64,000 nucleotides of DNA from Shewanella khirikhana. GTDB taxonomy: Bacteria > Pseudomonadota > Gammaproteobacteria > Enterobacterales > Shewanellaceae. The stretch's first letter is position 1. Each line of letters opens with the position of its first letter. Location of the stretch: positions 4,028,501 through 4,092,500 of the forward strand of contig NZ_CP020373.1 in NCBI RefSeq assembly GCF_003957745.1. The letters are read 5' to 3'. The notes beneath the pieces are model-generated. The model saw only the letters and a list, made by a program, of their open reading frames with translations, did no database searches and was not told where the DNA came from. Shown in pieces: positions 8,270 to 15,607 of this stretch. The position numbers were made by a program, and so were the translations under genes.

Positions 8270-9396
8270 AGGGTTTTGGCCATATAGTCGAGCTGCTCGA
8301 TGATCCGTTGCAGCTTTTCATCGACTTTCAGCCCTGACTCCAAATGGGCCACGCTCTCATCCAGCTTGGTCTTGATGACGGAAGTAACCCATTCCTCCTG
8401 CTCTTCCGACAACCCCATGGACAAAAAGCCGGTTTGAATGTCCATCATCAGGTCATTCATGATTTGCATGTTCTTTTGCTTGTAGCCGGTTTGAAACTCG
8501 CGGATTTCATGGAGGGTGACCCGTGATTCGTCCACGGTTTCCATCATCATGGCCATGCGCTGCTCGGCGGCGCTGGAGTCGGACTTCACCCGCATATTGA
8601 GGTCATGGGCGGCCTCCATCAAAATCAGTAAATAGTCTCTCAGCTCACCGGCGCGTTCTGGTTTTTCCGGCAGATTCTTTACCAGCATTACCACGGATTC
8701 ATAGCGTAAAATCAGCCGGTTGCCTTTTTCCAGAATGCGACATTCCAGCTCTGCCGTTCGGTCCATCAGCACCTGTTCCAGCGGCTGTACCACCCCCTGA
8801 GATGCGGCATAAAAGGCTTTGTCGTTTACCCCCACAATACGGCTGCACACCTGCACCCCATAGTTGCGGCTGGCCTCGCAAATGCCCTGCACCAGGGTCT
8901 GGGCATCCCTGAGCTTGGTGGAGGCCCGCAGGAAGTTGACGATAATGCTGATATCCGCGGCGCTGCTCATGGCCGCCATTACCATGGCGGTGGCTTCCTG
9001 TTTTTCGCGGCCGAGTTTCTGCTGCTGCTTCACCTGATCCAGGGTCAGCCTCACCTTGCGCCCCAGGACAACCGGGTCAAAGGGCTTGGTAATATAGTCC
9101 TGCCCACCGGCGGCAAAGCCCTTCAATATTTCATCGGTTTCGGTATTGGCCGAGACAAAAATCACCGGCAGATCAGGGAATTGCTGCTTGAGTTTTTCAC
9201 AGGCCTGATAGCCGTCCATAGGTTCCATCACCACATCCAGCAGCACCAGATCCGGCAGCGACTCGGCTAAGGCGTCCAGCGCCTGTTCCCCGGAGGTGGC
9301 GACCCGCAGATGATAATCTTCCTTCAGGATCTCCATCAGAATGCGAAGTTCGGCGGGCGAGTCATCGACCAGCAGTAATCCGGGCTTATCACTCAT
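8266..9396 (-). CDS. response regulator with a novel C-terminal output domain
   Basis: 376 residues. Residues 1-125 are a receiver domain with the acidic pair D11/D12, phosphoacceptor D54 in LLDVVMEPMDGY, S83 and K105 (YITKPFD). The remaining 250 residues have no recognisable enzymatic or DNA-binding motif. They are largely helical with a possible sensor-like segment (RDAQTLVQGICEASRNYGVQVCSRIVG) and a heptad-rich end. The start overlaps the end of the Hpt gene by eight bases, so the two are coupled and D54 probably exchanges phosphate with that Hpt protein. The output is unknown. Confidence 0.85.
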   Translation of the reverse strand: MSDKPGLLLVDDSPAELRILMEILKEDYHLRVATSGEQALDALAESLPDLVLLDVVMEPMDGYQACEKLKQQFPDLPVIFVSANTETDEILKGFAAGGQDYITKPFDPVVLGRKVRLTLDQVKQQQKLGREKQEATAMVMAAMSSAADISIIVNFLRASTKLRDAQTLVQGICEASRNYGVQVCSRIVGVNDKAFYAASQGVVQPLEQVLMDRTAELECRILEKGNRLILRYESVVMLVKNLPEKPERAGELRDYLLILMEAAHDLNMRVKSDSSAAEQRMAMMMETVDESRVTLHEIREFQTGYKQKNMQIMNDLMMDIQTGFLSMGLSEEQEEWVTSVIKTKLDESVAHLESGLKVDEKLQRIIEQLDYMAKTL

Positions 9397-9991
9397 CGGA
9401 AGTTCTCCCTAACATGCGGTTTAACGACGCCTTGGCACCAGGCATATCAAAGGCGTCAAACTGTTTGATAAATAAACTGAAATCACTTTGGAATTTCTCG
9501 GGAACCTGGGCTTGTCGCAATGCCAGGAACTCGCTGTCGGCGGCAACAAAGTCTGTGTCTATCAGGGTGAGCAGTTTGGCCAGCCGCAGCACCAACTCGG
9601 TGGCGGTCACGCAGAAGGTTTCCTGCTGCTCTGTGCTTGCCAGCAGCTTGGCGACTGTGGGCGACAGCTCATCCCAGGCGGCCGAACACTCATGCAGCAG
9701 CACCGCCGGCACCGGCAAATAGCCCTTTTTGATTTGCGATTCCACTTCACCGGCACTGTGGCTGAGGCGCATGGCACCAACGTTGGCAGACGACCCCTTG
9801 AGGGTGTGACACAGCACCCGCAGCGACTCCCAATCGTCGGCTTCGGCCAGTCTGTGCAGGCGCTCGTTGAGGCCCTGATAACTCTCGTGAAAGGTGCCCA
9901 GCACCGCATGCAAGAGCGCGCGATTACCGCCAACCCTGGCCAGGGCCTGGTCGATATCGATGCCGGGGGTGGCGTCCTGGGGTGACGTCAT
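9389..9991 (-). CDS. Hpt-domain phosphotransfer protein
   Basis: About 200 residues. The Hpt motif is LCHTLKGSSANVGA with phosphoacceptor His62, within a helical bundle spanning roughly 12-115. The C-terminal 80 residues form another helical region without a recognised domain. I chose the ATG at 9989-9991 because a GGAGAC site precedes it; an in-frame start 27 bases upstream is weaker. It lies upstream of, and overlaps, the response-regulator gene, and a VpsR-like regulator precedes it, suggesting a phosphorelay. The donor kinase is not in the window. Confidence 0.85.
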   Translation of the reverse strand: MTSPQDATPGIDIDQALARVGGNRALLHAVLGTFHESYQGLNERLHRLAEADDWESLRVLCHTLKGSSANVGAMRLSHSAGEVESQIKKGYLPVPAVLLHECSAAWDELSPTVAKLLASTEQQETFCVTATELVLRLAKLLTLIDTDFVAADSEFLALRQAQVPEKFQSDFSLFIKQFDAFDMPGAKASLNRMLGRTSDE

Positions 9992-10114
9992 GGGTTGTCT
10001 CCGTGCGTTTGACGCCAACCCAAAGGTGCTGAATTCACAGCATAAAGAGCTCGGCGTCTCTCCCGTTTGACAAGTATAGTCAGCCTGAGAAGAGACGCCG
10101 GATTTTGCGCGGAT

Positions 10115-11377
10115 TTATTCCGGTTGCTTGAGTTTACGGTAGAGGGTGTGGCGGGAAATCCCCAGCTGTCTGGCAGCCTTGTTGCGACAGCCGCCGTTGT
10201 TGCCTATCGCCCGCAGGATCACCTGCTGCTCGAACAAGCGCACCTGCTGTGCCAGTGGCGCTTCGAGTTCGGCGCGGGGGTGTTCCAGGTTCAGCTCCTG
10301 CCCGGAAATAATCGGGGTTTCCGCCAGGGTGGCGGCGCTTATCAGCACGTTTTGCAGCTGACGGATATTGCCCGGCCAGTGGTATTCCTGCAGCAAAAAG
10401 CGCGCCTCGGTAGACAGGTGCTTGCGCACCCCGTAGCGGGCAGCGTATTGCTCAAGGAAGAAGTCTGCCAGCGGCAGAATTTCATCCCGTCGCTGCGACA
10501 GCGCCGGCACTTCCAGATGGATCACATTGAGGCGGTAGAAGAGATCCTCGCGAAACAACCCTTCCTCCACCAGATCGGCCAGCCGCTTGTGACTGGCGGC
10601 GATGATACGGCAATCCACCGGAATGTACCTGGCACTGCCAAGGCGCCTGACCGACTTTTGCTGCAGCACCTGCAGAAAGTTGCCCTGCAGCTCCAGCGGC
10701 AGGTCGCCGATTTCATCCAGCAACAAGGTGCCCCCATTGGCCTGTTCGAACACCCCGGCATGGGCCTGGTTGGCGCCGGTAAAGGCCCCCTTTTCGTGTC
10801 CAAACAGCTCATCCTGGATCAGATTTGCAGGCAAACCGGCACAGTTCAGACTGACGAAAGGTGCCTGAGCACGGCCGGAGTGCTGGTGAACAAAGCGGGC
10901 CAAATATTCTTTGCCACTGCCCGACGGGCCGTGGATAACCACCGAAATATCTGTGTTGGCAATACGCTTGGCCTTTTCATACAGGCCGGTCATATCATGG
11001 GAGAAGCGCGCAGGCTCGGGCAGCTGCAACAGCTCCTTGTGCACCCCAAGGCCGTGGCCGAGGGTGGCACTGAGCAGCTCAATCTGCACGGGGCGATGGT
11101 GGAAATCGAACACTATGCCCAGCGAAAACAGCCTCGACAGCTCGCTGAGCTGATCGTTGTTGCACACAATAATCCACAGCATGCGGCTTTCGGCCGCCAG
11201 GCGCTCCATCACCTGATGTAAATCGTCCCTCGGTTGTACAAATGCCAGGCCGACAGTGCCTGATTCAGGGGCTTGTGGAAAATGCCAGCCAAGTGCGGCC
11301 AGCGAATCGAGCAAAACCTTATCTTCAATACAGAGGTCGCTCAAAGACCAGATTCGACATTGTTTTTGTAGTGACAT
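10115..11377 (-). CDS. VpsR-like sigma-54-type enhancer-binding regulator
   Basis: 420 residues. The N-terminal 115 residues look like a receiver domain that has lost the usual phosphorylation signature. Then comes the AAA+ module: Walker A GPSGSGKE (150-157), HEKGAFTGA (GAFTGA 197-202), Walker B GGTLLLDEIG (215-224) and an R-finger region (LFREDLFYRLNV). A Fis-type helix-turn-helix (GGCRNKAARQLGISRHTLYRKL) ends it. The layout matches VpsR, a biofilm-matrix activator of Vibrio. GAFTGA is intact here, so sigma-54 contact remains possible. The gene lies 97 bases downstream of the thioester-like protein gene. A GGGGAG site precedes the ATG. Confidence 0.88.
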   Translation of the reverse strand: MSLQKQCRIWSLSDLCIEDKVLLDSLAALGWHFPQAPESGTVGLAFVQPRDDLHQVMERLAAESRMLWIIVCNNDQLSELSRLFSLGIVFDFHHRPVQIELLSATLGHGLGVHKELLQLPEPARFSHDMTGLYEKAKRIANTDISVVIHGPSGSGKEYLARFVHQHSGRAQAPFVSLNCAGLPANLIQDELFGHEKGAFTGANQAHAGVFEQANGGTLLLDEIGDLPLELQGNFLQVLQQKSVRRLGSARYIPVDCRIIAASHKRLADLVEEGLFREDLFYRLNVIHLEVPALSQRRDEILPLADFFLEQYAARYGVRKHLSTEARFLLQEYHWPGNIRQLQNVLISAATLAETPIISGQELNLEHPRAELEAPLAQQVRLFEQQVILRAIGNNGGCRNKAARQLGISRHTLYRKLKQPE

Positions 11378-11474
11378 CCAAACTCCCCGGAGCGTCAGTG
11401 TCTAAATTCAAGTTAGTCAGTAAACGGGCGCTTGCCAATAGACCGCAGCAAGCGCGTTATCGTACGTTTCAGGG

Positions 11475-12419
11475 TTATGGGTATGGCTCGAGGAAGTAGC
11501 TGCCCCAGCCAATCATATTGCCCTTGCCGTTGTACCAGTTGTCGCTGCCCTGAGCCCAGGCGGTGTCTTCACCGATAAAGAAGCCATCCACAGGCACGGC
11601 CACCAGGGTGATCTGACGATTCACCACGTCGTTGCTGTTCTTGCACAGCAGCACCAGACCTTCGAAGCTGTCGGCGTTGTAGCCGCTGCCATTGCTCAGT
11701 GCCATATCCACAATTTCCAGCGCCTTGGCTTCATCCCAGCTGATGCCGCCGCCTGAATTCACCGGTGGGTTGTCATCAATCAGCTTCCACAGCGCGGCCT
11801 GAATTTCTTTCCAGCTGTATTCGGGATAAAGGCTCCAGTCCTGATTGAGGATCCAAGAGGCGTAGCCGAGGTTTTCTTCACGGTCGACAATACCAAGGTC
11901 CTGATCGTTGAGTGAACGCAGCTCACAGTTGGTGTAGGTGGTGCCGGGCGAGATGCTGCGGCCAAAATCGATACACCAGGCATCCAGCGGTCCCATGCCG
12001 TTGATATAAGCGTTGAAATAAGAGTCGCCACCGGGGAACTGCACCATGTAAGACACGGTGCCGCCGATGGGATAGGCCGATTGCTTGCTCTCGGCGTGGT
12101 AGGCCACGTATTGGTCAACCGCATCCACGTCCACCATGTAGGTGTCGCTTAAGCTGCAACCCAGATCGTGATAATAGGGGAACTGCCCCGGTGCGGCGCT
12201 TGTGGGCGCTTCATTGCCCACATACAGATGTGATGCACCCAGGCACCAACCCACTTCCGTCACCTGCGCCGTCACCACCAGCTGGTTCCCGATAAAGAAG
12301 GTTTCCACCTCGCCTATGGGTTGGTTCTTACCGGCAAACAGGGTGCGGGTGGAGGCATCCGCCAGCCCTGCGGCGCTCAGCAGCACAAGCATCAGTATGG
12401 CATTCACTATGGTTCTCAT
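11475..12419 (-). CDS. secreted protein resembling thioester-domain (TQxA) surface adhesins
   Basis: 314 residues with a signal peptide (MRTIVNAILMLVLLSAAGLA). Residues 25-115 form a beta-rich module (TLFAGKNQPIGEVETFFIG .. GWCLGASHLYVG .. PGQFPYYHDLGC). Residues 140-215 contain DAWCIDFGRSISPGTTY (Cys149) and, about 58 residues on, KEIQAALWKLIDDN (Gln207). A [YW]CID..P-G..Y block plus QxA[IL]W is the pattern of thioester domains in which Cys and Gln side chains crosslink. The family is best known from Gram-positive adhesins, so the assignment is inference from motif spacing. The ATG at 12419 has a GGAG site; another ATG lies 12 bases upstream. No sorting signal is visible at the C terminus. 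Confidence 0.6.
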   Translation of the reverse strand: MRTIVNAILMLVLLSAAGLADASTRTLFAGKNQPIGEVETFFIGNQLVVTAQVTEVGWCLGASHLYVGNEAPTSAAPGQFPYYHDLGCSLSDTYMVDVDAVDQYVAYHAESKQSAYPIGGTVSYMVQFPGGDSYFNAYINGMGPLDAWCIDFGRSISPGTTYTNCELRSLNDQDLGIVDREENLGYASWILNQDWSLYPEYSWKEIQAALWKLIDDNPPVNSGGGISWDEAKALEIVDMALSNGSGYNADSFEGLVLLCKNSNDVVNRQITLVAVPVDGFFIGEDTAWAQGSDNWYNGKGNMIGWGSYFLEPYP

Positions 12420-12815
12420 AACTGTCTCCATATTTCTCGTTATTGGATGTAAGCCCTTACAGGCCTGGAAGACTGATATGGCAAAGAGAATGCCAAAAAT
12501 TATCCTGTTGTTTTAAAAGATTTTAGTGATTTATACCAAAGCAAGTTGTGAGCACTTATGTCAACTAAAGGTTGCAAATAAGTTGGCTAAAGCCTGACTT
12601 TTCGTGGGGTTTAAGGTGTGTATCATTTTTGATACTGCAGTAAACAGTTTTGATACCGACTTGAACCATTTCAGGCGCGAGACCGCCACAGTCGCGGTGC
12701 AGAATTAACCCTTTGCAAGCCTGTACGGTAATTATTCAGATTTGTGCGGCCCGCCATGGCAGCCGTTCAGGCACTTGGGTAAACTCGCGCCAATCACGCC
12801 CAACGGAGGATGAGG
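12420..12815. promoter_or_regulatory. divergent promoter region with TGATAC repeats
   Basis: This non-coding gap separates the thioester-like gene (minus) from the pilin-like gene (plus). GTATCA (12620-12625) and TGATAC (12630-12635) form a perfect inverted repeat with a TTTT spacer, and a further TTTTGATAC (12648-12656) follows 21 bases on, two helical turns. Its A/T-rich stretch (12500-12560) is unlike the surrounding coding DNA. A regulator-binding role is inferred. I see no further gene here. Confidence 0.4.
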
Positions 12816-13364
12816 ATGTCCCTTCGCCAATCGCAAACCGGCTTCACCCTGATTGAACTCGTCGTTGTCATCATAGTGCTGGGGATCCTGGCCGTCGTCG
12901 TCCTGCCACGCTTTATCAATCTGGCACCAGAGGCCAAATCCGCCGCGCTGGAAGCCCAGTACGCAGCCTTTGAAGATGCAGTGCGCCTGTACCACAGCGG
13001 CTATCTGACCGGCGGTCACAGCGGCGCTATCGACAACCTTGCCACCTTTGGTGATGGCACTGTTGACTCCACCACCAACGGCTGGCCCTACGCCACCGAA
13101 GGCACAGCCACCCACCTGTTCAACGCCTGCGAGCAGCTCTGGCACGGCCTGACCAGTACCGACCTCAGCATTGCCTATGTGGTGGATGCCGACCTGCCCA
13201 CCACCGACGCCGACATTGCTTACACCTATGCCAGCAGCCCGCACACCTGTATTTACCGCGCCAGCTACTTTATTCAGCGCAACGAGCCAACCTTGATCAT
13301 GGAGTATCAGGTCGACAGTGGTCAGGTAACCGTGCGCCGCGCCCATTGGCAACCTCAGCCCTGA
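12816..13364 (+). CDS. type IV pilin-like protein (MSHA-type)
   Basis: 182 residues. The prepilin peptidase site is G|FTLIELVVVIIVLGILAVVVLPRF with Glu at +5, followed by the amphipathic helix of type IV pilins (EAKSAALEAQYAAFEDAVRLYH). Two cysteines (FNACEQL and PHTCIYR) could form the C-terminal disulfide loop. The length matches MSHA-type major or minor pilins. I chose the second ATG (12816) because GGAGG lies seven bases upstream; the first ATG abuts the site. It stands alone, divergent from the thioester-like protein, so it may be an accessory pilin rather than part of a full pilus operon. Confidence 0.85.
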   Translation: MSLRQSQTGFTLIELVVVIIVLGILAVVVLPRFINLAPEAKSAALEAQYAAFEDAVRLYHSGYLTGGHSGAIDNLATFGDGTVDSTTNGWPYATEGTATHLFNACEQLWHGLTSTDLSIAYVVDADLPTTDADIAYTYASSPHTCIYRASYFIQRNEPTLIMEYQVDSGQVTVRRAHWQPQP

Positions 13365-13449
13365 TCCTGCCACGATAAAAAGGGACTTTTTCGCAGCTTC
13401 GCCACAGGCGACTACACTCTAAAAAACCAAGGCAATCCGGAGAGCAAGC

Positions 13450-15450
13450 ATGAAGCTTCGCTTGGGTCTGTCCCTGTCTTTAGTATGTCTGCCGCTGCTG
13501 GCGGATGAGCAACAAGACATGGACAAGCTTTTGTCCATGTCATTGAGTGAACTTGGAAACCTGCGAGTTACCAGCGCCACCCTCACCGAAGAAACCCTGC
13601 TCAGTGTGCCCTCGGCCATGAGCCTGTATCGCCGTGAAGACATTCAGGCGCTGGGGGTGATTTATCTGCATCAACTGGCGGCGCTGGTGCCCGGCTTTCA
13701 AACCCAGCGCATGGATGACAGTGGCCTCAACGCCACGCTCTCGGCCCGCGGCCGCCACCTTGGCGCCTCATCGCGGGAAGTGCTGGTTCTGATTGATGGC
13801 CAGCGCATCAACGACGACTGGACCGGCGGCAGCAACTTTCAGGATCGGCTGATCAATATCGAAAACGCCGAGCGCATCGAGTTTATCCGCGGCCCCGGCA
13901 GTGCCATCTACGGCAGTAATGCCCTGATGGGGGTGATAAACATAGTCACAGGCGGCGCCAGGACGCTGAAACTCGGCGGCGGCAGTCAGGGGGTAGCCAG
14001 GGCCAGCGGTCAATGGCAGTTTGGCGACCAGACCCGCAACCTTGCGCTATTCGGCGCCCTCGAGCAAAGAGACGGCCACAACTACCTCCTCAGCGAGCCC
14101 TCACCCGATCCCGCCACCCCGGATTTCGTCAATGCCCGCGACCCGGCTGAGCTTGGCGACCTTTATCTCAAGGCCAGCTTCGATGAGTTTCGCTTCAGCG
14201 GCCGTTACCAGCGCCGCCGCAGCCATGATTTTTACGTGGTCGGCTATGTTGCCGGTGACACAGGCAAAGCCAATTCCGACAGCTGGCACACCAGCCTTGG
14301 CTGGCAACACAGCTGGGCCAACGCCATAAGCCTCAGCGGCCAGCTGTCTTACAGCCACAAGAACATCGAACTTTATGCCCCCACCCAGCTGGCACCCGAG
14401 CCCATCTTTCGGCCGCTGCAAAGCATCTTTGGCCGGGTGGAAGAGCAGGAGTGGGCGACCCAATGGACACTGCAGGGCCCCTGGAAACAGGCACGCTGGC
14501 TATTGGGCTGGGAGTGGCGTAATCCCACCCTCACAGATACCAGCGGCGCCATAGTGCCCCACAATGGCGAGGCACCCACGCTGTTCGACCTGTCGGCTGC
14601 CGACGGCCGCACCGTGCAGGGGCTATTCGGCCAGCTGCAATATCCGTTGCTGGACACACTGCAACTCACCCTGGGTCTCAGATACGACAACTACAGCGAT
14701 TTTGGCGGCCACACCAGCCCCAGAGTCGCGCTGGTGCAGCAGCTTGGCGACCAGCACAGCCTGAAGCTGATGTACTCAGAGGCGTTTCGCGCTCCCAGCC
14801 GGGTGGAAACCGGCTCCCGTGCCAGCGACGTGCTGACCGCCAATCCGGATCTCAGACCCGAAGTGGCCAAAACACTGGAACTGCTGTGGGCGCATCAATG
14901 GGCCGCGGGACTGTTCAGCATCAGCCTGTACGACACTGAGCTGAAAGATGCAGTGCTCGACAGCTTTGTCGCCCAGCCTGAGCCGGTACGCACCTGGGTG
15001 AATGGCTCCCAGCACATCAGCGGCGCCGAGCTTGAATGGCAATATCAATGGCTACCGCATTGGCAAAGCCGACTGGCGCTGAGCCACATCTTTCATCCGG
15101 GGCTGGAGCTCAATACCGAAGCCAGCAGCCTGGCGTCGATGAGCCTGAACTACGCCGACGGCCCCTGGTCGGCCGCGCTGTACGCCACTTGGGTCAGCGC
15201 CAAAAAAGATGCCAACGAACAGGACTACCCTCAGGATGTGAGCACGGTGGAGTACACCCGCCTTGGCAGTCGCGCCACCCTGGGCATGCACCTGGCGTGG
15301 CAGTGGCGGCCGCAGCTCAGGGTCACCCTGCACGGCGATAATCTGCTCGATGCCGAGTACCTTGATGTGGCGATTCGCCCCAACAATGCCGTGGGCGTGC
15401 CCGGCCCCGGGCGCAGCTGGATGCTGGGGTTGGAGTGGACTCCCAGATAA
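13450..15450 (+). CDS. TonB-dependent outer-membrane receptor
   Basis: 666 residues with a short signal peptide (MKLRLGLSLSLVCLPLLA). The plug domain covers roughly residues 45-160 (SVPSAMSLYRREDIQALG, EVLVLIDGQRINDD, IENAERIEFIRGPGSAIYGSNALMGVINIVT). The rest is a beta-barrel ending in aromatic WMLGLEWTPR. The TEETLLSVPSAMSL start of the plug is typical of vitamin B12/siderophore or vibrio-type receptors. The substrate is not identifiable, and no Fur box or B12 riboswitch was seen upstream. GGAGAGC precedes the ATG. It is upstream of the M16 peptidase, but about 150 bases separate them. Confidence 0.93.
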   Translation: MKLRLGLSLSLVCLPLLADEQQDMDKLLSMSLSELGNLRVTSATLTEETLLSVPSAMSLYRREDIQALGVIYLHQLAALVPGFQTQRMDDSGLNATLSARGRHLGASSREVLVLIDGQRINDDWTGGSNFQDRLINIENAERIEFIRGPGSAIYGSNALMGVINIVTGGARTLKLGGGSQGVARASGQWQFGDQTRNLALFGALEQRDGHNYLLSEPSPDPATPDFVNARDPAELGDLYLKASFDEFRFSGRYQRRRSHDFYVVGYVAGDTGKANSDSWHTSLGWQHSWANAISLSGQLSYSHKNIELYAPTQLAPEPIFRPLQSIFGRVEEQEWATQWTLQGPWKQARWLLGWEWRNPTLTDTSGAIVPHNGEAPTLFDLSAADGRTVQGLFGQLQYPLLDTLQLTLGLRYDNYSDFGGHTSPRVALVQQLGDQHSLKLMYSEAFRAPSRVETGSRASDVLTANPDLRPEVAKTLELLWAHQWAAGLFSISLYDTELKDAVLDSFVAQPEPVRTWVNGSQHISGAELEWQYQWLPHWQSRLALSHIFHPGLELNTEASSLASMSLNYADGPWSAALYATWVSAKKDANEQDYPQDVSTVEYTRLGSRATLGMHLAWQWRPQLRVTLHGDNLLDAEYLDVAIRPNNAVGVPGPGRSWMLGLEWTPR

Positions 15451-15607
15451 CCGCAGGTGTCATCGTCAACTGTACTTCACGGTAAGGCGGCTATTGGCAC
15501 CGCTGATAACATTGAAAAAAATTCCGGGTGCTGGCAGTAACGGTTGATCGTTGTTAAGTTGGGATGTTTTACCAAGATTGACCAACAACAACGAAAAGGA
15601 AGTCTCC

